From Cyanobacteria bacterium UBA3301 (GTDB lineage Bacteria; Cyanobacteriota; Vampirovibrionia; Gastranaerophilales; Gastranaerophilaceae), in assembly GCA_002361485.1 (NCBI GenBank), contig DESZ01000022.1:1-63417 (forward strand): a stretch of 63,417 nucleotides of DNA. The letters run 5' to 3'. Positions 53,518-61,020 of the stretch are shown here, one piece after another. Under the pieces are notes generated by a model that searched no databases, was not told the origin of the DNA, and saw only the letters and a program-made list of their open reading frames with translations. The translations under genes were made by a program, and so were the position numbers. Every line of letters begins with the position of its first letter. Within the stretch, counting starts at the first letter, position 1.

Positions 53518-53546
53518 AAATAGGAAGCGGTCGCTTCCTATTTTTT
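53518..53546 (+). terminator. Rho-independent terminator
   Basis: TAGGAAGCG / CGCTTCCTA (53521-53529 with 53532-53540), flanked by A residues and followed by TTTTTT. Confidence 0.9.
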
Positions 53547-53614
53547 ATCTCACACGTTGAATTTCTAAGAGTACCAAAGCTACACCGAATTTAAAAATTT
53601 ATAATCTCTTGAAC

Positions 53615-53641
53615 AAAAAAGCAAGAGTCTGAAACTCTTGC
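53615..53641 (-). terminator. Terminator of the leftward tRNA-Met gene
   Basis: On the minus strand GCAAGAGT / ACTCTTGC with a 5-base loop (53621-53641) is followed by six T residues (53615-53620). It lies 22 bases past the tRNA 3' end. Confidence 0.85.
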
Positions 53642-53662
53642 TATGATTTGTTTTTAAAAATT

Positions 53663-53734
53663 TGGGCCCGGAGGGATTCGAACCCACGACCAAAGGATTA
53701 TGAGTCCTCTGCGCTACCGCTGCGCCACAGGCCC
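53663..53734 (-). tRNA. tRNA with CAT anticodon (tRNA-Met, elongator type)
   Basis: A 72-base cloverleaf can be folded by hand. The acceptor stem is GGGCCTG with CGGGCCC, discriminator A. The D arm is GCGC...GCGC. The anticodon arm is GAGGA-CTCATAA-TCCTT, giving anticodon CAT. The T arm is GTGGG-TTCGAAT-CCCTC. The 3' CCA is not encoded. A CAT anticodon could also be the Ile2 species if lysidine-modified; the loop CTCATAA and G1-C72 pair favour elongator Met. Its 5' end is copied in the repeat on its right. Confidence 0.88.
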
Positions 53735-53977
53735 GTGACGACTTAAATTCTATTCAATTTTCAACGGGCTTGCGTTAGCTTGAGATTTACCCCCGCTACC
53801 TTCCTCTCCTCGGAAGATACTTAATCTTCCTCGTCGGCAGAGTGCCACAGGCCCGTGACGACTTAAATTCTATTCAATTTTCAACGGGCTTGCGTTAGCT
53901 TGAGATTTACCCCCGCTACCTTCCTCTCCTCGGAAGATACTTAATCTTCCTCGTCGGCAGAGTGCCACAGGCCCGTG
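53724..53977 (+). repeat. 120-bp tandem duplication containing the tRNA 5' end
   Basis: Units at 53724-53843 and 53844-53963 look identical by eye, and a third, 14-base partial copy follows at 53964-53977. Each begins with GCCACAGGCCCGTG, the reverse of the tRNA 5' end. The remaining 106 bases contain no ORF. They hold an ACGGG...CCCCG pairing region, CTCTC, a hairpin GGAAGAT-ACTTA-ATCTTCC, then CGGCAGAGT at the right end. The unit is clearly richer in G and C than neighbouring intergenic DNA. The same element layout appears at 59720-59999. Confidence 0.9.
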
Positions 53978-54059
53978 GCGTTTTCACCATAATATCTTGA
54001 GGCTTTTGAAGTTCCTTAGCACCCTCGCCAACCACTATTTTAATTTATCATCAAAGGAT

Positions 54060-54713
54060 TTAAAAATCAAGAGTCAGTATTTCTATTATATCTTTTTTCG
54101 TAATATTTTTATCTATATCTTTTATACAAGTTATTTCATCAGTTGAAATTTCTTCACCAAAAATTTTTTCCAACAAAAACCTATCGTAATCATATAAAAT
54201 TGAACCATGCTGTAATATATAACCCTGTTTGCGACATTGAGCCGAACCTATAAGTTTTTTGCCTTTATAGCATAAATCTGCACCGGTTGACAACAGCATA
54301 CAGTAATCAAACCCCGTTTTTATTTGCTTATTTGTACCGAAGCTTAATTCTATGCCTAATTTTTTAAATTTTTCTATTAATATCCGGCAAATTTCTTTAT
54401 AGGAAGATATTACGTGTTCGCCTTGAGATAAGTACGAAGAAGGACAAATAAAAGAATATGTTATTTCATCGTCATGCAATAGTGCTCGACCGCCTGTCAA
54501 ACGTCTGACAACATCTATTTTCTGAGATTTTAAAAAGTCATAATCCAGAAAACAATCATTTTGATTACGCCCTAATGAAATACAAGCCGGACTCCATCCA
54601 TACAATCTAAAAATAGGCTCGGTTACATCATTCGTAATTGCATTATCAAGCAAATCAGAATCGATTTGCATATTCTCTTTTCCGGTTTTTACTTCGTAAG
54701 GAATATATTTCAT
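54060..54713 (-). CDS. lipM: LipM-like octanoyltransferase
   Basis: A 217-residue protein of the biotin/lipoate ligase fold. The conserved RRLTGGRALLHDDEITYSF and the Cys-containing DYCMLLSTGADL with KLIGSAQCRKQGYILQHGSIL match LipM, which moves an octanoyl group from ACP to GcvH or E2 proteins via an active-site Cys. A lipoate ligase activity cannot be excluded from sequence alone. It follows the exported protein gene at 54720 by 6 bases on the same strand. Confidence 0.82.
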   Translation of the reverse strand: MKYIPYEVKTGKENMQIDSDLLDNAITNDVTEPIFRLYGWSPACISLGRNQNDCFLDYDFLKSQKIDVVRRLTGGRALLHDDEITYSFICPSSYLSQGEHVISSYKEICRILIEKFKKLGIELSFGTNKQIKTGFDYCMLLSTGADLCYKGKKLIGSAQCRKQGYILQHGSILYDYDRFLLEKIFGEEISTDEITCIKDIDKNITKKDIIEILTLDF

Positions 54714-54719
54714 AACAAT

Positions 54720-56228
54720 TTATTCCGCAAATATAGAATATCCGTTTTTACGGAACTGGCGCTCCGGAGTTTTAATTGTATCAAGCGGTAAAAGTTCAAC
54801 GCCGTTATATGTTTTTGGTTTTTGAACCTGTTGCTGAGCCGCAGGTAATACAGGCAGTAATTGCTGCTGCTGAGATGAAGTTGATTGACGGGTTGCATTA
54901 ACTTCTTCTTGTTTTGATTCCCGTCTTGACTTACGTTTTGATTTCTTTACAGGTTCCTCTGAAGATGCCGCTTTTGCTGACTGTTGTTCCTCTTTTGCTT
55001 TTAGACGAGCTTCTTCCTGTTCTTCAGGAGTCATTTCCCAAGACTCTTTTTTATAACGGTCATTATCATGTACAAAGATTAAACCCTTTGTTGAATATTT
55101 ATCTGCTTTTGAAGCTAACAATTCGTCATCCGTATTTTCTTCTTCTCCTGCCGAAACAGCTTGCGGTTGAGCATCTTCATCTTCTGCGGAAGCAGTTTCT
55201 GTTGAAGTTGCTTCATTATTCTGTTCTAAATCTAATGAGCTTTTATAATCTTCCACATTCTTTATAGTTTGTTTATATTCTTCGTCTTGTTGTTTTCTTT
55301 CGTCATTATTTGCGGTTTTGTTTTCATATTCACGCTTTGCCAATTCATCTTCAAATTGGTTGAAAGCTTCATTACCAACGAACTGCTCTAGTGTTGCCCG
55401 TTTTGACAAAAACTCCGCACGAGCCGTTCTTTGTTTATCCAGTGCCGTCCTGTAATAAGCATCGGTAATAACTAACATCTCTTTAGACACATTATTCTTT
55501 TGGGCAAGATTAAATCTTTTTTGACGATCTTGAACAAGTTTTGTTGCCATTTCCAATTGTTTTTTAGAAGTCATATAGTCATAATAAAGATTTACAGCTG
55601 TCTGCTGAAGATCTTCTACTTTTCTGATTAAAATTATCATATCTGCATCGGTTACTTTTGTGTATTTATAATTTAGAGCCTTAGTATCTTGACTCATAAT
55701 TCCTAACACATCACCTGTTATAAATGATGTACCCGCAAGTAACGGATTTGCCATTGCGGAACCGACTAAAGTTGACATACTTGCGATTGTTTTTAGCATA
55801 TTTTTAACAGTGCTTTTATTTGGTTTATCTGCATCAGGGTTTGCCAATTTATATAACGCAAAATTTATGGTATCACTTTGCATAGCCGCGCCTTGCCATA
55901 ACAAAGTTAAATCTGAAACCATATCCTGTTCTTCAAATTGTAATTCTTGAGAAATTTCTCTTGATAAGTTCTTTATGCTTAATTCAGCATAACTTGTATC
56001 TATGTTATTGTTATCTTTTGAGGTTACTCGTGCAATATTTTGAGAAATTTCATCCTGATTTTGCGTTTGAGCCTCGACATAACGATTTTCAGGAACATCA
56101 GAAATCCCGACACGATAGGATGCCTCTTTTGGCTGGGTTAAATCATTTAACAGTACGGGAGTATATGCATAACTCGTTCCCGCACAACATAATATAATCG
56201 CTGTTAATAATATCTTCTTATTTAACAT
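54720..56228 (-). CDS. Exported coiled-coil protein (paralogue A)
   Basis: A 502-residue exported protein. Signal peptide (ILLTAIILCCAGTSYA), then a helical, coiled-coil domain (residues about 80-300) with the motif DLTLLWQGAAMQSDTINFAL. A low-complexity C-terminal third is rich in Glu, Gln and Ser. The helical domain is homologous to the downstream-numbered gene at 56218: both have LW(Q/K)G, KLA(N/T)P and NLYYDY / SAYYNY. The long helices resemble a TolC-like periplasmic hairpin, but no barrel is seen. GGAGG precedes the start, and the gene overlaps the upstream one by 11 bases. Confidence 0.75.
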   Translation of the reverse strand: MLNKKILLTAIILCCAGTSYAYTPVLLNDLTQPKEASYRVGISDVPENRYVEAQTQNQDEISQNIARVTSKDNNNIDTSYAELSIKNLSREISQELQFEEQDMVSDLTLLWQGAAMQSDTINFALYKLANPDADKPNKSTVKNMLKTIASMSTLVGSAMANPLLAGTSFITGDVLGIMSQDTKALNYKYTKVTDADMIILIRKVEDLQQTAVNLYYDYMTSKKQLEMATKLVQDRQKRFNLAQKNNVSKEMLVITDAYYRTALDKQRTARAEFLSKRATLEQFVGNEAFNQFEDELAKREYENKTANNDERKQQDEEYKQTIKNVEDYKSSLDLEQNNEATSTETASAEDEDAQPQAVSAGEEENTDDELLASKADKYSTKGLIFVHDNDRYKKESWEMTPEEQEEARLKAKEEQQSAKAASSEEPVKKSKRKSRRESKQEEVNATRQSTSSQQQQLLPVLPAAQQQVQKPKTYNGVELLPLDTIKTPERQFRKNGYSIFAE

Positions 56229-57042
56229 TATTTCCTCCTAACAATGCCGAATCGTAATCATATTGATACAAATTAAGCGCATCTACAACCTTTTTCCCTG
56301 CAAGTCTTTGCAATTCCAAATGATATTTTTTCGCTAACTGCATATATTTTTCTTCTTCTATCTGCATATCCTGATATAATGAAGACGATACCGCTATTTC
56401 AATAAAATCCTCCTCATCCATTGCTTTTGCATAATTTTTACTGTATAAAAGCTCTCTTGAACGTGTTTCTTTTAATTGGGTTAATGAAGATTTGTAATTA
56501 TAATATGCGCTTATAATTTTATCCTGCAAATTTTCAATTAAACCTGCCAGCTCAATTAATTCCGTATCGGTTAAAGGTATTTCCTGCGGGATATTTTTTC
56601 TGTTTAACAGGTTTTGCGCTATCTTACCTGCGGCATAAGTACCTGTTTGCAGCATATAATCCGCACCAATCAATGTTGGAGCTAAAGATGCACCGGAAAT
56701 AATTGCCGATAAAGTCTTTGCCATCAAAGAAGAATGAATTCTACGCTGACTCTCGGGAGTTGCAAGCTTTTTTAACGCAAAACCGATGACCTGATTATTT
56801 GCAACTGTTCCTTTCCATAGATTATCAATATCTTCCATGTCTTTTTCACGTTGAAGCCTTACGATTTGATCCATAACTTCTTCTTCGGAAATAACCAAAG
56901 ATTCTTTATCCTTATAGTCTAATTTTGGAATTTCTATTTGCGGTTTTTCAACATCACCAAGTGTTACTTCTTCCGCATGCAAAATGCAGACAGAATTAAA
57001 CAACATGCCAAATATCCCTAACAAAATTACTATCTTTTTCAT
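56218..57042 (-). CDS. Exported coiled-coil protein (paralogue B)
   Basis: A 274-residue exported protein with a signal peptide (IVILLGIFGMLFNSVCILHA) and a mostly helical domain containing DNLWKGTVANNQVIGFAL, the paralogue of the next gene's helical region but without its low-complexity tail. The start at 57042 is chosen because an extended -10 (TGG-TATAAC) ends exactly 6 bases upstream; the longer frame to 57078 would overlap the -35. It is translated with the following gene, which starts within its end. Function unknown. Confidence 0.72.
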   Translation of the reverse strand: MKKIVILLGIFGMLFNSVCILHAEEVTLGDVEKPQIEIPKLDYKDKESLVISEEEVMDQIVRLQREKDMEDIDNLWKGTVANNQVIGFALKKLATPESQRRIHSSLMAKTLSAIISGASLAPTLIGADYMLQTGTYAAGKIAQNLLNRKNIPQEIPLTDTELIELAGLIENLQDKIISAYYNYKSSLTQLKETRSRELLYSKNYAKAMDEEDFIEIAVSSSLYQDMQIEEEKYMQLAKKYHLELQRLAGKKVVDALNLYQYDYDSALLGGNNVK

Positions 57043-57048
57043 ACTTAA

Positions 57049-57078
57049 GTTATACCACAATATCAAGAATAAATCCAA
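57049..57078 (-). promoter_or_regulatory. Promoter of the coiled-coil protein operon
   Basis: On the minus strand TTGGAT (57073-57078), 18 bases, TATAAC (57049-57054) with a TGG extension. The ATG is 6 bases after the -10, so a leaderless message is predicted. Confidence 0.5.
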
Positions 57079-57146
57079 TGATTGATATTTTTTTAAACCG
57101 TTTGGATGTTATTTCGATTTTGAAAAAAAACTACAATAGAATTGTT

Positions 57147-57899
57147 ATGAAAAAAGAGAGCAAAAAAACAGAATATATGTCAATTCCCGTTTGCAGCAGT
57201 GAAAAAGTTGCACAGCTGCAAAATAAAGCAACAATTCTTGCTGAAAAGAAATCTTTTAAAGAAGCCATAAGTACATATTTAAGCTCTGTATTCATTGATA
57301 AAAATAATCCAAAAACATACTTAGGTTTAGGTATATGCTATAAAAATGCCGGAAAAATACAAAAAGCAATAAAAGCCTTGGAAAAAGCCGCATTATTAGA
57401 CCCTGATAACTACGAAATATTTTTTAATTTAGGTCAATGTCATTTGGAAGACGAAGTTCCATGTAAAGCCATTAAATGTTTTATCAGAGCTCTGCAAATT
57501 GAACCCGATAATCCGGAAGGGATTTACCATCTTGGCTTGGCACATGAGGCATGCGATGAACCAGATATGGCTATAATGATTTATCAAAAATTAATTGAAT
57601 GCTCCCCGACATATATAAATGCATATTTGAAAAAATCCGAACTACTCATAAAAACCCAACAATATGACAATGCTTTGGATTTGTACAAGAAGGTTATAAA
57701 AATTAATCCTAATTATACTCAAACATATTTTGATATAGGATTATGTCTTGATAAATTAGGAAAACAAAGAGAAGCAAAGCGCTATTATCACAAATTTTTG
57801 GCAGCAAGACCAAATGATGAAAATGCACATTATGTCATGCGCCGAGTTGAAAATTTAAAAAAACTTCCTAAATCGCAAATGCGCTTATCAATTGTTTAA
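57147..57899 (+). CDS. Tetratricopeptide-repeat protein
   Basis: A 250-residue protein of TPR repeats, about six, for example NPKTYLGLGICYKNAGKIQK, NYEIFFNLGQCHLEDE and NPEGIYHLGLAHEAC. TPR arrays are protein-binding scaffolds. No signal peptide is seen with this start. The frame also opens at an ATG at 57078, which would leave only 35 bases to the divergent gene; 57147 gives both genes room for promoters. Binding partner unknown. Confidence 0.8.
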   Translation: MKKESKKTEYMSIPVCSSEKVAQLQNKATILAEKKSFKEAISTYLSSVFIDKNNPKTYLGLGICYKNAGKIQKAIKALEKAALLDPDNYEIFFNLGQCHLEDEVPCKAIKCFIRALQIEPDNPEGIYHLGLAHEACDEPDMAIMIYQKLIECSPTYINAYLKKSELLIKTQQYDNALDLYKKVIKINPNYTQTYFDIGLCLDKLGKQREAKRYYHKFLAARPNDENAHYVMRRVENLKKLPKSQMRLSIV

Positions 57900-57920
57900 A
57901 ATTATCAATTAAAGTAATGA

Positions 57921-57948
57921 TTGATTTTCTAAAAAAAAATATTAAAAT
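57921..57948 (+). promoter_or_regulatory. Promoter of the Gln-rich exported protein
   Basis: TTGATT at 57921-57926, 16 bases, TAAAAT at 57943-57948, ending 6 bases before the ATG at 57955. No Shine-Dalgarno is present, so this start may be leaderless. Confidence 0.45.
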
Positions 57949-57954
57949 AATTCT

Positions 57955-58710
57955 ATGAAAAAATTGTTTGTATTAATAGCTGTTAGTGTGTTTATTGCGT
58001 CATTGCCATCAAATGCCGCCTTTTGGGATAGATTTAAAAACAATAATAACCAATCCGCGCAAACACAAACACAATCTCAACAAACACAAGCACAGCAACC
58101 TCAAAATGCTCAAACAAATCAAACGCAATCAGCATCACAAAGCGAAGCAACTTATCCGAATGATGTTGACGGTACTGCCATATCTAATGGAGAATATGTA
58201 GGAGAAGATATTGATATTGAGCAAATGTATCGCGATATGCCTGTACCGACTCATAGATACATCCATAACATTGACCCCGATGAATATCAAGATACAAGAT
58301 ATTCAACATGGTCACCATATCCGCTGTTTAGATTAACTGCACCACTATTTTTTAAATCCGTTGCAATTCAACCGGGGTATTATCTTTTAACCCCAAGAGA
58401 GCACCAAGGCAAATGGTACATGCTTTTTAAAGAAGCAGGTAAAGTAAAATATATTGTGCCATGTTATAAAAAAGAAATGGTTCCGTTTAATTTCTATAAA
58501 AATAATCTTCCGCAAGTGAAATTAACAACTCCTCAAAAAATTAGAGAGTTTACATTAAAACTTGTCGGGAAACACGACGATGCCTCTAAACGCAAACCAA
58601 TACCCGATACATTTTTAGAAGCCTCTGATGAAGATAACAATTTTATATCAATAATTGTATACTGGGGGAATTATAGATATTATATGGTCTTACGCTCTAT
58701 TCAGCTATAA
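57955..58710 (+). CDS. Exported hypothetical protein with Gln-rich linker
   Basis: A 251-residue exported protein: signal peptide (LFVLIAVSVFIASLPSNA), then FWDRFKNNNN, a Gln/Thr/Asn-rich disordered linker of about 40 residues, and a globular domain of about 170 residues (TRYSTWSPYPLFRLTAPLFF; GYYLLTPREHQGKWYMLF). No family is recognised. The signal followed by 'FW...F' and a polar linker is common for envelope proteins of this kind of genome. Confidence 0.68.
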   Translation: MKKLFVLIAVSVFIASLPSNAAFWDRFKNNNNQSAQTQTQSQQTQAQQPQNAQTNQTQSASQSEATYPNDVDGTAISNGEYVGEDIDIEQMYRDMPVPTHRYIHNIDPDEYQDTRYSTWSPYPLFRLTAPLFFKSVAIQPGYYLLTPREHQGKWYMLFKEAGKVKYIVPCYKKEMVPFNFYKNNLPQVKLTTPQKIREFTLKLVGKHDDASKRKPIPDTFLEASDEDNNFISIIVYWGNYRYYMVLRSIQL

Positions 58711-58765
58711 GAATTGTATTTTATCAAAAATTGTTATAAAATATACTTAAATAAATGGAGGGGAT

Positions 58766-59467
58766 ATGAAAGCTTTATTAAGTATATTTATAGTAATAAC
58801 AATGTTTTTTGGCGCCATAACAGAATCTTACGCCTTTGGAAAATCTAAAACAAAAACGGCACCAACACCAACAGTTGTACAAACTTCAGATGCTTCGACC
58901 ACCGTTACAAAAACAAAAAAAGATAAAAAAACTAAAGTTAAGAAAGAAAAAGTTAAAAAAGAAAAAACAAAAAAAGAAAAGGTACAAAAACCTCAAACAG
59001 AAGAAAATATAACATCTGAAAATACAGATAATACCATTACCACAAAAGATAAAAAAGCAAAAAAAGAAAAGAAAACAAAAAAGGATAAAAACGCTAAAAA
59101 TTCAACATCAATACCTCAAACAACGGCAGAAAAAGAAGGTAAGAAACGCACTTTTTTAGGCATGTTTTTGAACCCTAATTTAGATATTTACGAAATTAGA
59201 GCAAGCCACATTTTAGTAAAGAAAAGAAAAGATGCAGTCAGCATTAGAAAAGATATCTTAAATGGTGATATAACTTTTGAAGAAGCGGCAAAAAGATATT
59301 CATTATGTCCTACAGGACCTTATGGCGGGGATTTAGGATACTTCAACCGCAGAAAAATGGATCAGCTTTTTACTGACATCGCATTTGATTTAAAAATCGG
59401 TGAAATATCAGACCCGGTTGGCACAAAATTCGGCTGGCATTTGATAAAGGTTGTAGATAAACGCTAA
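58766..59467 (+). CDS. Exported parvulin-type peptidyl-prolyl isomerase
   Basis: A 233-residue exported protein. Signal peptide (LLSIFIVITMFFGAITESYA), then a very Lys-rich linker (residues about 30-135), then one rotamase domain: ASHILVKKRKDA, FEEAAKRYSLCPTGPYGGDLGYF, FDLKIGEISDPV and FGWHLIKVVD. It should catalyse proline isomerisation in folding of envelope proteins. The Lys-rich linker may bind an acidic surface or nucleic acid. GGAGGGG precedes the start. Confidence 0.88.
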   Translation: MKALLSIFIVITMFFGAITESYAFGKSKTKTAPTPTVVQTSDASTTVTKTKKDKKTKVKKEKVKKEKTKKEKVQKPQTEENITSENTDNTITTKDKKAKKEKKTKKDKNAKNSTSIPQTTAEKEGKKRTFLGMFLNPNLDIYEIRASHILVKKRKDAVSIRKDILNGDITFEEAAKRYSLCPTGPYGGDLGYFNRRKMDQLFTDIAFDLKIGEISDPVGTKFGWHLIKVVDKR

Positions 59468-59569
59468 TATATGAATTTAAAATAAAATATTTTCATAATC
59501 AGTATTGAAAAAAATTTTTCTTTATGTAAAAATTGACTTACGCGATTAAAAGTCGTAAAAATCAATAGG

Positions 59570-59673
59570 AAAATATGGCAAGGCAGCTCCCCGAGTGAAC
59601 GCAAGTGAGCGAGAAAATCTCAAAAACTTGAGAGCGCGCTCGAAGCAGCTGAACCAAAGACAACTGAATATAC
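59570..59673 (+). repeat. Partial 5' copy of the tRNA plus spacer, upstream of the tRNA
   Basis: AAAATATGGCAAGGCAGCTC at 59570-59589 repeats, with one mismatch, the sequence at 59674-59693 that crosses the tRNA start. The 84 bases between contain a hairpin CTCAA-AAAC-TTGAG, then GCGCTCGAAGCAG. No gene. The tRNA is therefore flanked by partial copies of itself on both sides. Confidence 0.7.
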
Positions 59674-59680
59674 AAAATAT

Positions 59681-59754
59681 GGCAAGGTAGCTCAGCTGGT
59701 GAGAGCGCACGGCTCATACCCGTGAGGTCGAGAGTTCGAATCTCTCCCTTGCTA
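59681..59754 (+). tRNA. tRNA with CAT anticodon
   Basis: A 74-base cloverleaf: acceptor GGCAAGG with CCTTGCT, discriminator A. D arm GCTC...GAGC. Anticodon arm CACGG-CTCATAC-CCGTG, anticodon CAT. T arm GAGAG-TTCGAAT-CTCTC. CCA is not encoded, and a run of seven T follows the acceptor. The first pair is G-T rather than the C-A mismatch of initiator tRNA, and the sequence differs from the other CAT tRNA, so this may be a second elongator Met or the Ile2 species. Confidence 0.88.
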
Positions 59755-59999
59755 TTTTTTTGCGTTTTTCGGTGCATTGAGCACCGCTCACGGGTTGTTT
59801 TAACCATACGGTTAAAACCCTCTCGCAAAACAATACTTAATTGTTTTGCTCGGCAGAGTCCGTGAGGTCGAGAGTTCGAATCTCTCCCTTGCTATTTTTT
59901 TGCGTTTTTCGGTGCATTGAGCACCGCTCACGGGTTGTTTTAACCATACGGTTAAAACCCTCTCGCAAAACAATACTTAATTGTTTTGCTCGGCAGAGT
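59720..59999 (+). repeat. 140-bp perfect tandem duplication containing the tRNA 3' half
   Basis: Units at 59720-59859 and 59860-59999 look identical by eye. Each begins with the tRNA from CCGTG in the anticodon stem to the discriminator (35 bases), then T-rich sequence. Three hairpins follow: CGGTGC-ATTGA-GCACCG, a GGGTT...AACCC pairing around TTTTAACC-ATAC-GGTTAAAA, and after CTCTC the hairpin GCAAAACAAT-ACTTA-ATTGTTTTGC. The unit ends TCGGCAGAGT. The same order and the same ACTTA loop and end motif occur at 53724-53963. No ORF. Confidence 0.92.
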
Positions 60000-60327
60000 G
60001 TAGTAAGTCAAGCATTTTGCAAGCAACAGTTAGCTTGATAAATTTTTGCAAAGTCCGCTCATTGTAGGACTTTCAGCGGCAGGAAGCAGGTTGATTTGAT
60101 ACAAAATAATCAATTATAACCGCTATGTTATAAACATTCTCTGCCCATTTGCTTAACTGCATAAACTCTTTGTTTGAAATATTGTATCCTGCATCTCACA
60201 TAATCCCCTCCTAATATCAAGAAACACAATACATGAAAGGAATTAGAAAAGCAAAAAGAAGGAAAGATTTTACAAAAGGACATATTTATAATAAATTTAA
60301 TATAATCAACATTGGAGCGGTGTTGTA
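60000..60327. other. Gene-poor region after the tRNA repeats
   Basis: No intact gene. AAAGTCC / GGACTTT (near 60049-60072) forms a hairpin around GCTCATTGTA. On the minus strand, a broken small ORF lies at 60073-60201 (separate entry). AT-rich sequence at 60275-60315 may hold the promoter of the channel gene, with TATAAT-like hexamers but no clear -35. Confidence 0.4.
60073..60201 (-). pseudogene. Small ORF with a stop at codon 2
   Basis: On the minus strand a strong AGGAGGGG is followed by ATT, ATG at 60201 and immediately TGA, then 40 sense codons reading DAGYNISNKEF..., WAENVYNIAVIID and ending SNQPASCR before a stop at 60073. The peptide has a normal, protein-like composition. A single T-to-A change at the first base of the TGA would give AGA (Arg) and an intact 42-residue gene. 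It is therefore read as a recently inactivated small gene beside the tRNA repeat. Confidence 0.45.
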
Positions 60328-61020
60328 ATGATAAAAGGTTATTTAAAAAAAATTTTAAACAATAAATATGTTGATTACTTTTTTATATTTTTGATTATAT
60401 TTAATATAATTTGTTTAGGTTTTGAAACAGATAAAACAATATATTTATCTTATAAAACATTCTTTTTAAAAGTTGAATTTATATCGGTTATCATATTTAC
60501 AATCGAATATATAATGCGTTTATTTACTCTTAATAAACTAAAAAATATGTTTCAGCCCCTTATGATAATTGATTTACTTGCAATATTGCCGTTTTATTTA
60601 CCTTTATTAAGGTTAGATTTAAGAATTTTAAGGATTTTTAGATTATTTAGAATATTGAGGATTTTCAAACTTGCAAGATATTTTGAAGCCCTGCAAATGA
60701 TAGGAAAAGTTATATATAAGAAAAGGACAGAGTTAATAAGCATTTTTGGAGTGCTATTATTCTTGATATTTTTAAGTTCATTTTTTATGTTTTATGCTGA
60801 AGCAGAAGCACAACCAGACGCATTTCATAATATTTTAGATACTTTTTGGTGGTCAATCGTAACATTTACAACTGTTGGGTATGGAGATGTTTATCCTATT
60901 ACACCTATTGGAAAATTATTATCTGCAACTATTGTTTTAATTGGTATTATGCTTTTTGCACTTCCGACAAGTATTTTAACGGCAGAATTTTTAAAAGAAT
61001 TTCAAGAAAAGGATAAATAA
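60328..61020 (+). CDS. Voltage-gated potassium channel
   Basis: A 230-residue six-helix cation channel. S4 carries regularly spaced Arg (LRILRIFRLFRILRIFKLARYF), and the pore has the potassium selectivity filter TFTTVGYGDVYP, followed by S6 GKLLSATIVLIGIMLFALP. It assembles as a tetramer in the inner membrane. There is no C-terminal RCK domain. Its stop codon overlaps the next gene's start (TAATG), so the SAP-domain protein is co-translated. Confidence 0.92.
   Translation: MIKGYLKKILNNKYVDYFFIFLIIFNIICLGFETDKTIYLSYKTFFLKVEFISVIIFTIEYIMRLFTLNKLKNMFQPLMIIDLLAILPFYLPLLRLDLRILRIFRLFRILRIFKLARYFEALQMIGKVIYKKRTELISIFGVLLFLIFLSSFFMFYAEAEAQPDAFHNILDTFWWSIVTFTTVGYGDVYPITPIGKLLSATIVLIGIMLFALPTSILTAEFLKEFQEKDK

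Noticed and set aside
53724..53977. CRISPR array near the tRNA.
   Set aside because: Two 120-base units with no short regular spacers and no cas genes; it is a tandem duplication.
59562..60038. Overlapping frames of 88 and 65 codons across the second tRNA repeat.
   Set aside because: They translate tRNA and hairpin sequence; no protein-like composition or start signal.
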